Source of the DNA: Gammaproteobacteria bacterium
GTDB lineage: Bacteria > Pseudomonadota > Gammaproteobacteria > Steroidobacterales > GCA-2729495
DNA length: 64,000 nucleotides
Reading direction: 5' to 3'
Assembly: GCA_030746435.1 (NCBI GenBank)
Contig: JASLMV010000003.1
Span: 113,714-177,713, forward strand
Both the position numbers and the translations under genes were made by a program. This document shows, one piece after another, positions 9,270 through 17,931 of the stretch; positions within the stretch are counted from its first letter, which is position 1; each line of letters starts with the position of its first letter. The notes beneath the pieces were generated by a model. The model was not told the origin of the DNA and did no database searches. It saw nothing but the letters and a program-made list of their open reading frames with translations.

Positions 9270-10112
9270 GTGTCCGGGTTCGGCGGCTTTAGAAGAGCAG
9301 TGGTGGACCGGAACGAAAAATCAAACAAAGGGATTCTGGTTAGCTGGCGGGAATGCATTGTTATTGCATTGTCCGGGGGCTGCATCCTGGCGGCCTGGTT
9401 GTCGCCGCCCGTCGCACAGGATCCCGCTTACCATGACTTCGCCGACAGTCGGAGCTTGCTGGGTATTGCGAATTTCTGGAACGTTGCATCGAACCTGCCC
9501 TTTCTTGCGGCGGGTGTATGGGGTCTGCTCCACTCTGGGAGCTGCCGCCGCGATCTGGTGCCGGCCGCCATGATCTTTTCGCTGGGGCTGGTGCTGATAT
9601 GCCTGGGTTCATCCTGGTATCACCTTCAGCCTTCGAATGAGACGCTGGTCTGGGACCGGCTCAGCATGACGGTCAGCTTTATGGCCTTTTTTAGTTTTTC
9701 GCTGGTGCTGGTAACGAGATCAACCGGTGTGCACCATATTTTATGGCCGTTGCTCGTTGCGGGAGTGGCTTCGGTTCTTTACTGGGACCTGAGCGAAGCG
9801 GCGGGGCAGGGCGATCTGCGCGCTTATGCGCTAATCCAGTTTTTGCCGGGCCTGCTCATTGCCTTATTCCTGTTGCTGTACCCGCGGCGCTTCCCTGCAG
9901 GAAAGACCCTGTGGTTCGCGATCGCGGCATACGCTTTGGCCAAGCTCCTGGAGTGGCAGGACCGGTTTATCTTTGACGAATTGCTGCCGTTGAGCGGTCA
10001 CACGCTCAAACATCTGGCCGCCACACTTGGAGCCTGCTGCGTTATCCGGGCAATGTTGACGAGTAGCGGTGATAATAATGTTCGCAGGGAGAAGTCGGGT
10101 TCGGAGGCATGA
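9270..10112 (+). CDS. Alkaline ceramidase-like (CREST family) membrane hydrolase
   Basis: 280 residues and about seven transmembrane helices. Family landmarks are YHDFAD, NVASNLPFL, GSSWYHLQP, LVWDRLSMT and GHTLKHLAA. The conserved Asp, Ser and His residues would form the zinc-dependent amidase site of alkaline ceramidases. Bacterial members are mostly uncharacterised, so an amide lipid substrate is inference. The start is uncertain: GTG at 9270 is the outermost, and GTG at 9300 or 9303 follows a purine-rich AGAAGAG. It lies 11 bases after the bilin-reductase-like gene and overlaps the next gene by ATGA. Confidence 0.8.
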   Translation: MSGFGGFRRAVVDRNEKSNKGILVSWRECIVIALSGGCILAAWLSPPVAQDPAYHDFADSRSLLGIANFWNVASNLPFLAAGVWGLLHSGSCRRDLVPAAMIFSLGLVLICLGSSWYHLQPSNETLVWDRLSMTVSFMAFFSFSLVLVTRSTGVHHILWPLLVAGVASVLYWDLSEAAGQGDLRAYALIQFLPGLLIALFLLLYPRRFPAGKTLWFAIAAYALAKLLEWQDRFIFDELLPLSGHTLKHLAATLGACCVIRAMLTSSGDNNVRREKSGSEA

Positions 10113-10441
10113 TGGAAAAGCTGGATCGGGAAATTCTTGGCTGGATTACCGCGCACAACGACGATGCAACGCTTGGTGCCCATCTTGAGGCGGCGTCCGT
10201 AAAAAAGCGTGATTTCATGCAGACCGGTTTCTTTATCTATTTCGATTCGCAACCCGATCTCCCGCCGGTCGACCCCGGAGTCAGGCCCGCCTGCCCGCAT
10301 ATCTCGGCACCGGAGCTGGTGGACGGTGCCGGATGCACGCTGTTTCTGCGCAACGGTCAGCTCCATTACCTGGAGATTTACTCCCGGAGCGGCTTCATCC
10401 CTGAGAAGCTTGAGACGTTTCAGCTCGGCGAGTCCGGCTAG
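10109..10441 (+). CDS. Small hypothetical protein coupled to the ceramidase-like gene
   Basis: 110 residues, soluble, family not recognised. It starts inside the stop of the upstream gene (ATGA), so translation is probably coupled. It is acidic at the start, with CPHISAPELV and GAGCTLFLRNGQLHYLEIY segments; the latter suggest a small beta-rich domain. The last gene of its run, it is followed by a terminator-like hairpin. No function can be assigned. Confidence 0.55.
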   Translation: MMEKLDREILGWITAHNDDATLGAHLEAASVKKRDFMQTGFFIYFDSQPDLPPVDPGVRPACPHISAPELVDGAGCTLFLRNGQLHYLEIYSRSGFIPEKLETFQLGESG

Positions 10442-10887
10442 CTCCCGGTACCCGGCACCGGCCGAAATCACCATATTTTGGTTAATTGCGGGCCCGCCTT
10501 ATGTCGCGGGTTAATAGTGGCTCACCCTGCCCGGTGGTGCCGAGACGTTGCTATTGCTGACATACAGCGCCTCCGCCCGTACGGGGGCTTCAGGTGGGCG
10601 TTTTTTGAGCCTGCGGCATTGACATATAGGCCCCCGATGAGCAGCATTCGCTGTCTGAAAAAACCTAAAGGTCCCGTAAGTGGCTCTCCGGCATAGCAAA
10701 ACAGGTGCCGGCGGTGTCGGACCAGAGGCCGCCGCAGGCGGTACGAATCGGGACGACCATCACAGAAGGGAACGACTCTACTGCGTAACATTCGCAGGAA
10801 TCAGGCTGAAACAGCCTTTCTACATAAGCGAGTGATTACCGGTGTAACCGTCCGACAAAAAGAACGGATTCTAAATTTACCGGGTTC
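10442..10887. other. 446-base non-coding gap
   Basis: No convincing gene. It holds a terminator-like structure near 10567-10606, an isolated TTGACA box at about 10619-10624 without a good -10, and a CCGGC/GCCGG hairpin around 10690-10715. Near 10805-10820 an AGGCTG-AAA-CAGCCT hairpin is followed by TTTCT. Short readings in this gap have no ribosome site and no family resemblance. It could hold a structured leader for the carbamoyltransferase gene; this is unproven. Confidence 0.5.
10567..10606 (+). terminator. Possible rho-independent terminator
   Basis: GC-rich nested hairpin (outer CGCC/GGCG, inner GCCTCCG/CGGGGGC with one G-T pair) followed directly by six T. It would end the run that finishes at 10441, although it lies 125 bases after the stop. 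Confidence 0.5.
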
Positions 10888-12768
10888 ATGCCCTCATATA
10901 AGAAAACAGAGAAGAGTGTTTTGAGCGCTTCATACATTTTAGGAATATCGGCTTATTATCACGATGCGGCCGCCGCTTTGCTTGTTGATGGCGAAGTCGT
11001 GGCAGCAGCCCAGCAGGAGCGGTTCACACGTAAAAAGCATGACGCGTGCTTTCCCAAAGAAGCTATCGAGTACTGTCTTTCGGAAGCAGGTATAAGTCTG
11101 GGTGATCTGGGGCAGGTCGTTTTCTACGATAAGCCGCTGGTCAAGTTTGAGCGTCTGCTGGAAACCTACCTGAGTTATGCGCCAAAGGGTTTCAGGTCCT
11201 TTCTGGCGGCAATGCCGATTTGGCTCAAGGAAAAGCTTTATCTTAAAACGACCCTGAAACGCGAACTTGCCGAACTTGCCGGGCGCAAGACAAATGAACT
11301 GCCCCCGCTGATGTTTACCGGGCACCATCAGTCTCATGCGGCATCCGCATTTTATTTCAGCCCTTATGAAAAAGCGGTGGTGTTATGCCTCGATGGAGTC
11401 GGCGAGTGGGCCACGACATCGGCATGGGTAGGCGATGGTAAAGACCTGCAGCCGCTATGGGAAATCGATTTCCCGCACTCACTCGGTTTGCTGTATTCCG
11501 CTTTTACCTATTTCACCGGATTCAGGGTTAACTCAGGCGAATATAAGCTCATGGGACTCGCGCCATACGGTGAGCCCAAGTACAAGGACATCATTCTCGA
11601 GCACCTTATCGACCTGAAGGAAGACGGAACCTTCAAGCTGGATATGCAGTATTTCAACTACTGTACCGGCTTGACAATGACCAATAACAAGTTCGCCAAA
11701 CTTTTTGGCGGACCGGCCCGCACGGCAGAAACCGATATTACCCAACGCGAAATGGATATAGCTGCTTCCATCCAGAAAGTAACGGAGGAAGTGGTTTTGC
11801 GGTTAGCCAGGACGCTGCATAAAGAAACGGGTATAGAGAATCTGTGCCTTGCCGGCGGCGTGGCGCTGAATTGCGTGGCAAACGGCCTTATAGAACGGGA
11901 AGGTCCGTTCGAAAGTATCTGGGTTCAGCCGGCCGCGGGCGATGCCGGTGGAGCACTGGGTGCCGCTGCAATAATCTGGCACGAGTATCTTGGCAACGAG
12001 CGCATTTCCAATGGCGTCGACAAGATGAAGGGGTCTTACCTGGGTCCGGTTTACAGTGCAGATGAGGTCAGGAAGCAACTGGATGCGGCCGGCGCCGTGT
12101 ATACAGAGATCCCCGATGAAGATCTTTTCCCACGCATTGCCGAAATTCTGGACAGCGAAAATGTGGTTGGCTGGATGCGGGGCCGGATGGAGTTTGGTCC
12201 GCGCGCCCTGGGCGGGCGATCGATCATCGGTGATCCAAGAAGCGCGAAGATGCAGTCGGTGATGAACCTGAAGATCAAGTATCGTGAGTCGTTCCGGCCA
12301 TTTGCTCCTTCGGTTATCGATTATCGTGTTGCGGACTATTTCGAACAGGCAACGCCCAGCCCTTATATGCTGATCGTTGCGCCGGTTAAAGAAGAACATC
12401 GCATCGCGTTGACCGAGGACCAGCAGAAGCTGTTTGGGATCGAGAAACTAAACCTGAAGCGGTCCGAGCTTCCGGCCATTACGCATGTCGATTACTCGGC
12501 ACGTATACAGACTGTCCACAAGGACACTAACCCGGCTTACTACGCGATGATAGATGCGTTCAACAAGCGTTCGGGTTGCGGCGTTGTCGTGAACACGTCA
12601 TTTAATGTGCGGGGTGAGCCGATCGTTTGCACGCCAGAAGATTCCTACCGCTGCTTTATGCGTACTGAAATGGATTACCTGGTTGTCGAAAACTTCCTGC
12701 TGGATAAGCGGGACCAGCCGGCGTGGGAAGAAAAAGATGCCTGGCAGGAAGAGTTTGAGCTGGACTAG
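10888..12768 (+). CDS. Carbamoyltransferase (NodU/CmcH/SxtI type)
   Basis: 626 residues. The N-terminal kinase-like half (ILGISAYYHDAAAALL, the metal-binding GHHQSHAASAF, CLDGVGEW) makes carbamoyl adenylate. The C-terminal half contains GRMEFGPRALGGRSI and SFRPFAPS, typical of O-carbamoyltransferases that move a carbamoyl group from carbamoyl phosphate to a hydroxyl. Relatives act on sugars, antibiotics and saxitoxin precursors. The substrate here is probably a surface sugar or small molecule, judged only by neighbours. Start may instead be TTG at 10921, just before the conserved region. It is followed 9 bases later by its usual small membrane partners. Confidence 0.9.
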   Translation: MPSYKKTEKSVLSASYILGISAYYHDAAAALLVDGEVVAAAQQERFTRKKHDACFPKEAIEYCLSEAGISLGDLGQVVFYDKPLVKFERLLETYLSYAPKGFRSFLAAMPIWLKEKLYLKTTLKRELAELAGRKTNELPPLMFTGHHQSHAASAFYFSPYEKAVVLCLDGVGEWATTSAWVGDGKDLQPLWEIDFPHSLGLLYSAFTYFTGFRVNSGEYKLMGLAPYGEPKYKDIILEHLIDLKEDGTFKLDMQYFNYCTGLTMTNNKFAKLFGGPARTAETDITQREMDIAASIQKVTEEVVLRLARTLHKETGIENLCLAGGVALNCVANGLIEREGPFESIWVQPAAGDAGGALGAAAIIWHEYLGNERISNGVDKMKGSYLGPVYSADEVRKQLDAAGAVYTEIPDEDLFPRIAEILDSENVVGWMRGRMEFGPRALGGRSIIGDPRSAKMQSVMNLKIKYRESFRPFAPSVIDYRVADYFEQATPSPYMLIVAPVKEEHRIALTEDQQKLFGIEKLNLKRSELPAITHVDYSARIQTVHKDTNPAYYAMIDAFNKRSGCGVVVNTSFNVRGEPIVCTPEDSYRCFMRTEMDYLVVENFLLDKRDQPAWEEKDAWQEEFELD

Positions 12769-12777
12769 GGGGTTAAA

Positions 12778-13215
12778 ATGACGCCAGATGAAAAACATCC
12801 TATTCCGGAGCTCGATCGAAAGGGTTACCGTGATTTTGCGTTGATAACGAGCGCAATTGTCGTGGTGCTGTTCGGAATCCTTATTCCGTACTTCTTCTTC
12901 GAACCTGAGTCTCTCGCCGACTATCCGCGCTGGCCCTGGATTCTGCTGGTAATACTCGGCGGCTGGGGCCTGGTTGCGCCCATGACGCTTAAATACGTCT
13001 ATAAAGGCTGGATGATGTTCGGGCTGTTCATGGGCACCTACATCATGACGCCACTGATAATGTTTATAGTGTTCTTTGCTATATTTATGCCGATGGGTCT
13101 GATCATGCGTCTCTTCGGTAAGGACCTGCTGGCCGTGCAGCTGGATGACGGTACCGAAAGCTACCGGGTGCCGAGCGCAAGGCCGCCGGTCAAGAATCTG
13201 GAGAAACCTTTCTGA
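12778..13215 (+). CDS. SxtJ-like membrane protein
   Basis: 145 residues with three transmembrane segments (about 22-42, 53-73 and 80-108) and a cytoplasmic C-terminal tail. Size, topology and position directly after a carbamoyltransferase match the SxtJ family named from saxitoxin clusters. Biochemical role is unknown; it may hold the carbamoyltransferase at the membrane. Its stop codon shares a base with the next ATG (TGATG). Confidence 0.75.
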   Translation: MTPDEKHPIPELDRKGYRDFALITSAIVVVLFGILIPYFFFEPESLADYPRWPWILLVILGGWGLVAPMTLKYVYKGWMMFGLFMGTYIMTPLIMFIVFFAIFMPMGLIMRLFGKDLLAVQLDDGTESYRVPSARPPVKNLEKPF

Positions 13216-13367
13216 TGATAGAATTTTTACAGGACCTTTGGGGCTTCATGAGGGAGCGCAAGAAGTTCTGGCTTGCGCCGATTATCCTGGTCATGTTGCT
13301 GCTGGGTGTGCTGATAGTCGTAGCGCAGGGCTCGGCAGTAGCTCCGTTCATTTACACGCTGTTCTAG
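13215..13367 (+). CDS. DUF5989-type single-pass membrane protein
   Basis: A 50-residue protein starting on the stop of the SxtJ-like gene. It begins MIEFLQDLWGFMRERKKFW, has one transmembrane helix (about 19-37) and ends SAVAPFIYTLF, the typical pattern of DUF5989 proteins found beside carbamoyltransferases. The 1-base overlap and the terminator 31 bases downstream make it the last gene of a three-gene operon. Function is unknown; it is probably an accessory subunit of the carbamoyltransferase module. Confidence 0.8.
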   Translation: MIEFLQDLWGFMRERKKFWLAPIILVMLLLGVLIVVAQGSAVAPFIYTLF

Positions 13368-13397
13368 GCCGGTAGGCGAACTAAGTATTCCGACATG

Positions 13398-13434
13398 CAA
13401 CCGCCGGCGTTGATGCCGGCGGTTGTTTGTTTTC
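13398..13434 (+). terminator. Strong rho-independent terminator
   Basis: Perfect 11-bp stem CAACCGCCGGC / GCCGGCGGTTG with a 6-base loop, followed by TTTGTTTTC. It ends the carbamoyltransferase operon. Confidence 0.9.
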
Positions 13435-13559
13435 ATGATTCCACCCGAGCTTCCGGCCAGTGGATTAGCCCCGGGATTACGGCCAGGACGGCATAGAGAC
13501 CAATATTCCAGTGGTATCATGTCCGCCTCAAATAATCAGAACCTGCAGGTAATCAGGCC

Positions 13560-13967
13560 ATGAGCAAACAAGGCACACTTAATTTTATTGGTATGCTTCT
13601 GTTGCCCCTGGGGGCAATGGTGGGTGCGCGGCTGGCAACCAGCTCCGGTGTCTGGCAGGCATACGGCGACACTTACATTATGCTCGCAGTAATCAACAGT
13701 GTTATCACGGTTCCGGCAGCGATAATCAGCGGTTTCCTGCTACGTCGCTCCACCGGTATCCTGGCGCGCTGGATTGCAATTACCCCGTGCATCGTGCCTT
13801 CTGTTTATGGAACCGTCTGGTATATCTGGCGTGGCCTTTTCCCGGCGGAAGTTGCGGCCGGCGCGGAGTACATCGGCGCACCCCAGTACCTGCTTATAGG
13901 AATGCTGGTGATCACGTTGTTTGTATTGCTGTTACGCGTTACCGGCCTTGTGCCGCGCAGTGCCTGA
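13560..13967 (+). CDS. Hypothetical four-TM membrane protein
   Basis: 135 residues, almost all hydrophobic, with four predicted membrane helices (about 8-25, 38-60, 70-90 and 108-128) and short basic loops. No family is recognised and no catalytic motif is visible. It heads a co-directional run that continues to moaE; its stop overlaps the ATG of the next gene by one base (TGATG), pointing to co-translation. Confidence 0.65.
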   Translation: MSKQGTLNFIGMLLLPLGAMVGARLATSSGVWQAYGDTYIMLAVINSVITVPAAIISGFLLRRSTGILARWIAITPCIVPSVYGTVWYIWRGLFPAEVAAGAEYIGAPQYLLIGMLVITLFVLLLRVTGLVPRSA

Positions 13968-15070
13968 TGCCTGCTTTTTCAAAAGACCTGGACAGCCAGT
14001 CAGCACGCTATCCGCAAAGCCCGATAACCCAAAACAGCATTCCAGTGAGCGTGAGCCTTCCATCGCCGGCCCGGTACTGCCCGTACAGTCAGTTAAATGA
14101 CCAGCCGAATATTATCGTTGACGGCAAGGAGCAGGGAGCGACTGTTTTATCCCTGTCGCACTGGCCCTGGAACTCGACACCACCCGATCTGATGCGTGAC
14201 ACATCTACCGATATTGTGTTCGCCTACCTGGATTCACCGCAGCACTATTGCGATCCTGGCCTGGTGTCCAACAGTCACTACGATGAGGACGGACTGCTCA
14301 GCATGTACGCACTGGTAGACCCGGCCAATGCGCTTAAGCATCGCGAGTTGATGATTGCGACATCGAGGGCCGGTGACTTTGCTGATTGTTCGGATCCCGA
14401 TGCGGCGAAGCTTTCTTTTGTGCTGGCGGCCCATGCCGACCCTGAAATTACCCCTCTGGACCAGGAAATTTTTTCGGGTTCGGATGCAGCACAGATTGCC
14501 GGCCTCTATACGGCGATGCTTGAAAAGTTGCCCGAGTTGCTCGATGACATACCCGGGAACAGGGAATACTGGGAAGCAGAGTATGCGCATGTGTGCGAGA
14601 GCGAAGAAGCAATCTCGCAGGGCAATGTAGTCATCGATGAAGTTCCCGCGCTCGACCTGGCCATCGTGCGTATACCGGAGGACATGCCGGCCAGAACGGT
14701 GCGCCGCTACCTGACCCGATGGCAGCGCTCGGTCCATCCCTTTGCCGTACACAACATCAGCCAGTGCACCAGGCTGGTCTGGATCAAGGGCAACTCACTG
14801 GAAGCCCAGTACCGTTACGAGAGCTGGCTCCAGATATCGTCAAGGCGACCGTTGCCGCGCATAGATCTTACCGGCCTCGCGGAGCAGCTTTGCGATATTG
14901 AGACCGCGGGCGGGGTATGGATATTCGAAGGCATCAACGAAGTAGCCCCGCGGCTCAGGCTCGAGGGCTCATGCGCATCATCGATCCCTGCCGACGAATT
15001 TCTGGCACGGCTTTACGACTGGCTGTGCACCCAGCCTCCCGCCTGGGATCCATACAACAAGCCGGATTAA
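13967..15070 (+). CDS. Uncharacterised protein resembling DUF6687
   Basis: 367 residues from the ATG that overlaps the upstream stop; the longer in-frame reading from 13787 runs through the previous gene and is rejected. The N-terminal part has [19 protein letters not shown] and [18 protein letters not shown], then [11 protein letters not shown]. This pattern recalls DUF6687, but the match is from memory. The protein is soluble and acidic with no signal peptide. The genes around it give no clear pathway. Confidence 0.6.
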   Translation: MPAFSKDLDSQSARYPQSPITQNSIPVSVSLPSPARYCPYSQLNDQPNIIVDGKEQGATVLSLSHWPWNSTPPDLMRDTSTDIVFAYLDSPQHYCDPGLVSNSHYDEDGLLSMYALVDPANALKHRELMIATSRAGDFADCSDPDAAKLSFVLAAHADPEITPLDQEIFSGSDAAQIAGLYTAMLEKLPELLDDIPGNREYWEAEYAHVCESEEAISQGNVVIDEVPALDLAIVRIPEDMPARTVRRYLTRWQRSVHPFAVHNISQCTRLVWIKGNSLEAQYRYESWLQISSRRPLPRIDLTGLAEQLCDIETAGGVWIFEGINEVAPRLRLEGSCASSIPADEFLARLYDWLCTQPPAWDPYNKPD

Positions 15071-15077
15071 GCAAGCC

Positions 15078-15497
15078 ATGGGGCTGAATCCATTCCATGT
15101 GGCTATAGCAGTAAACGATCTTGCAGCGGCAAGAGAGTTTTACGGTGATTTACTGGGTTGTCCCGAAGGACGCAGCGATGCGAACTGGGTTGATTTCAAC
15201 CTGTACGGCCACCAGTTTGTTTGTCACCGGAGTGACACCGGCGATCGGATAAAAGCTTTCAACGATGTCGATGGCAAACGGGTACCCGTTCCCCACTACG
15301 GTGTTGTACTCGACTGGCAGTCCTGGGAGGTGCTGGCGGAACGGCTGAACGCGGCGGGAGTCGATTATCTGATCGAACCGACTATCCGTTTCAAGGGTAA
15401 ACCCGGTGAGCAGGCGACGCTTTTTATTGCGGACCCGTCGGGGAACGTACTCGAGTTCAAGGCGATGCGTGATAGCAGCCAGTTGTTTGCAGGCTGA
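15078..15497 (+). CDS. VOC (glyoxalase/dioxygenase superfamily) protein
   Basis: 139 residues, vicinal oxygen chelate fold. It opens with [22 protein letters not shown] and ends with [14 protein letters not shown], the first and last strands of the paired beta-alpha-beta-beta-beta modules. Metal ligands may be H8, a residue near H79 in PHYGVV, and E132 in the final motif. Enzymes of this class act on small carbonyl, aromatic or thiol substrates; which applies here cannot be told. It is 7 bases after the previous gene and 3 bases before the next. Confidence 0.8.
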   Translation: MGLNPFHVAIAVNDLAAAREFYGDLLGCPEGRSDANWVDFNLYGHQFVCHRSDTGDRIKAFNDVDGKRVPVPHYGVVLDWQSWEVLAERLNAAGVDYLIEPTIRFKGKPGEQATLFIADPSGNVLEFKAMRDSSQLFAG

Positions 15498-15500
15498 ACC

Positions 15501-16103
15501 ATGACAGTTCCGGTCAAAACAGTTGCCAACCTTGCCGGCATTGTTCTTGCCGCGGGCGGATCGACACGTCTTGGCCAGCCCAAACAACTCGTGGAAATGA
15601 GTGGCCGTCCGCTGGTCTGCCATGCGTTGGGTGCAGCGGCGGGCTCGTGCGGTGCCGGTCTTGTGGTCGTTACGGGTGATGCGGCGGCCGAAGTTGAGGC
15701 TGCTTTAGAGGGGTACCGGGTGCAGGTCGTGCGCAACGCCGACTGGGAGCAGGGCCTGGCGGGCTCTATTGCGACAGGTACGGATGCGTTAGCGGCGCTG
15801 AACTTTGATGCGGTGCTTTTCATGCTCTGCGACCAGCCGTACGTGGACCAGCACGATATAGCGCGGCTGGCCGCTGTCTGGCAGAATGCGCCGGCCCGGC
15901 CGGCGGCCGCGGTTTACGAGGATAAAATTGGAGTGCCGGCGATATTCCCGGCTACGTATCTTGACCGGCTGTCTACGCTTAAGGGCGACCGGGGGGCGCA
16001 GGCATTGCTCAACGAAATTCCGGGTGTGAGCAGGGTCGAATTGGCGTCAGCCGGGTTCGATGTGGATACCGCTGATGATCTGCAAAAATTACAGGGACCT
16101 TAA
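15501..16103 (+). CDS. MocA-like molybdenum cofactor nucleotidyltransferase
   Basis: 200 residues. The N-terminal signature IVLAAGGSTRLGQPKQLV is that of MobA-like NTP transferases (NTP_transf_3), followed by the metal-binding LMFCDQPY-like segment (here FMLCDQPYVDQHDI). MocA and relatives add CMP to molybdopterin to form the cytosine dinucleotide cofactor. The next two genes, moaD and moaE, support a molybdenum cofactor role. Reading as MocA rather than MobA rests on the LGQPKQL sequence and is moderately sure. Confidence 0.8.
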   Translation: MTVPVKTVANLAGIVLAAGGSTRLGQPKQLVEMSGRPLVCHALGAAAGSCGAGLVVVTGDAAAEVEAALEGYRVQVVRNADWEQGLAGSIATGTDALAALNFDAVLFMLCDQPYVDQHDIARLAAVWQNAPARPAAAVYEDKIGVPAIFPATYLDRLSTLKGDRGAQALLNEIPGVSRVELASAGFDVDTADDLQKLQGP

Positions 16104-16120
16104 GCCGGTTACATAAAAGA

Positions 16121-16360
16121 ATGAAGACTTTAGCCATCGAGTATTTCGCAATTTTCCGCGACCACGCAGGCACCGATAAAGAAACGTTGCACACTGAAGC
16201 GGACACGCCTGCGGATTTGTTTGCAGAGCTTTCTGTGCGGCACGGGTTTCCCGAACTGCAAACGGTTAAGGTTGCGATCAACGACGAGTTCGGCGACTGG
16301 AATACTCAATTGAACGAGGGTGACTCGGTGGTATTTATTCCACCGGTAGCAGGTGGCTGA
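16121..16360 (+). CDS. moaD: Molybdopterin synthase small subunit
   Basis: 79 residues, ubiquitin-like sulfur carrier. The C-terminus is VVFIPPVAGG; the final Gly-Gly is adenylated and thiocarboxylated to donate sulfur to precursor Z. Length is typical. Its stop overlaps the moaE start by one base (TGATG), giving the usual coupled moaD-moaE pair. Confidence 0.9.
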   Translation: MKTLAIEYFAIFRDHAGTDKETLHTEADTPADLFAELSVRHGFPELQTVKVAINDEFGDWNTQLNEGDSVVFIPPVAGG

Positions 16361-16803
16361 TGGAATTTCGTATCCAGACTACTGCGTTGTTGCCGGAAGA
16401 GGATCGGCATGCGCTCGAAGCGCCGTCCTGCGGCGGCTATGTCTCTTTCGAGGGCTGGGTGCGGGACCACAATGAAGGGCAGCAAGTGCTGAAACTAGAA
16501 TACCAGGCTTACGAGCAACTGGCGACGCGAGAGGGCACACGCATCCTTGACGAAGCAGCGGCCAGGTTCCCAATCGAGAATGCCGTCTGTGTGCACCGGG
16601 TCGGCGAGCTGGAGATCGGTGATCTGGCGGTTTGGGTCGGGGTGAGTTCTGGGCACCGCGACGAGGCTTTCCGCGCCTGCCGCTTTATTATCGATGAGGT
16701 TAAACAGCGGGTGCCGATCTGGAAAAAGGAATACTACGTGAGCGGTGACTCAGGCTGGGTTAACTGCGAGGCCTGCGCGACTCCGGGCCACAGCCACGGC
16801 TGA
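16360..16803 (+). CDS. moaE: Molybdopterin synthase catalytic subunit
   Basis: 147 residues. Family landmarks are GGYVSFEGWVRDHN near the start, VHRVGELEIGDLAVWVGVSS in the centre and the catalytic-lysine region VKQRVPIWKKE. With MoaD it converts cyclic pyranopterin phosphate to molybdopterin. moaA, moaC and moeB are not in this window. It is the last gene of its run and converges on the DsbA-like gene, with 20 bases between stops. Confidence 0.93.
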   Translation: MEFRIQTTALLPEEDRHALEAPSCGGYVSFEGWVRDHNEGQQVLKLEYQAYEQLATREGTRILDEAAARFPIENAVCVHRVGELEIGDLAVWVGVSSGHRDEAFRACRFIIDEVKQRVPIWKKEYYVSGDSGWVNCEACATPGHSHG

Positions 16804-16823
16804 TCCTCCGGGATTTTTGTAGA

Positions 16824-17666
16824 TCAGAGCCTGGCGCGTTCGCGTTCGACCAGCTCGCCGGTAACCCCCAATATGTCCTCGAATGATTTAATACCGGGTC
16901 CTTCCGTTACGTACTTGCCGTTGACCACGATAATAGGAACGGAACGAATACCGTAACGCCGCGTGAGGTTCTCGGCACGTTTTACGGCGCTGGTGACGCC
17001 GAAGGAACTATAGACTTCGCGAAATTCTTCTTCACCGACCCCGATCTGCTCGAAAAGCTCGACAATCGATTCGTCGGTGGTGTAAGTCGCAAATTTCTGG
17101 TGTATACCGTCGAACATGGCGGCGTGTGCTTCATCAAGCTTGTCGAGTGCTTCCGCGGTATACATGATGCGTGCATGAACCTGGTTCGTCGGGTTCCAGA
17201 TGACCGGGATTCTCACGAACGATACATCGGGTGGCAGGCTCTGTTTCCAACTTTCGATTATCGGGTCGAAGTTGTAACAGTGGGGGCAGCCGTACCAGAA
17301 AACCTCGGCTACCTCAATTTTGTCAGGCGGGCTGCTGGTACCCTGGCTGGCAGTCATGCTGCGATAGTGTTCGCCCTCGGAATATTTCCAGTTGGCGCTG
17401 GTCGCAGCGGCCGGAAAAGCAGGTACGCTCAGTTCTATTTCATCCGTCGCGGCTTCTTCTTCCTCGAGACCTTCGGTTTCCGCAACACTGTCGATAGCAT
17501 CCTGCTCAGCGGCGACTTCCTCTTCTGTAGGAATATCCGGCGTTTCTTCCGGGGCGGCCTCAGTGCTTTGCGGCGCTTCGGGCTGGGCCTCATCCGGGCT
17601 TTCACATGCCGTTATAGCCGCCAGAAAGAAGGCAATCAGGATTAACAGTGTCGCGCGCGGATTCAT
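16824..17666 (-). CDS. DsbA-like thiol:disulfide oxidoreductase lipoprotein
   Basis: 280 residues. Signal peptide with lipobox ITAC, then an ~85-residue Glu/Pro/Ala-rich acidic linker, then a DsbA domain with the active site CPHC (in WYGCPHCYNF) and the cis-proline loop SVPIIVV. It should catalyse disulfide formation in the periplasm while tethered to a membrane. ATG at 17666 is preferred over the upstream reading because AAAGGA lies 8 bases before it and it places the signal peptide correctly. No dsbB is nearby. The long acidic spacer is unusual for plain DsbA. Confidence 0.88.
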   Translation of the reverse strand: MNPRATLLILIAFFLAAITACESPDEAQPEAPQSTEAAPEETPDIPTEEEVAAEQDAIDSVAETEGLEEEEAATDEIELSVPAFPAAATSANWKYSEGEHYRSMTASQGTSSPPDKIEVAEVFWYGCPHCYNFDPIIESWKQSLPPDVSFVRIPVIWNPTNQVHARIMYTAEALDKLDEAHAAMFDGIHQKFATYTTDESIVELFEQIGVGEEEFREVYSSFGVTSAVKRAENLTRRYGIRSVPIIVVNGKYVTEGPGIKSFEDILGVTGELVERERARL

Positions 17667-17931
17667 AACGAGATCCTTTGTATTTGCCATGCGGCAGCTA
17701 CCGTAGTCCCTGTATACAGGCTGCGACAGCATCTGTTTGTTCCTGGCTGAGCAACACCGTGATAATAATTTTTTGTTTCACGTTGTACCGGGCCAGGCCG
17801 ACCCGCCTTGGTTGGCTATGGAAAAGTTCGGAAAGCCGCATGTTACACTGCGGAGCAGCGGCGTATTTTACACGAAATCCCCAGCCAAAATCCTTATCAA
17901 AATCCTTATAAAGGGTCGTCGCAGAGCTTTC

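Noticed and set aside
11803..12399. Minus-strand open frame of 198 codons inside the carbamoyltransferase
   Set aside because: Antisense of conserved coding sequence, no recognisable domain and no start signal.
13787..13966. N-terminal extension of the DUF6687-like gene
   Set aside because: It lies entirely within the upstream membrane-protein gene in another frame; the ATG at 13967 overlapping its stop is a far better start.
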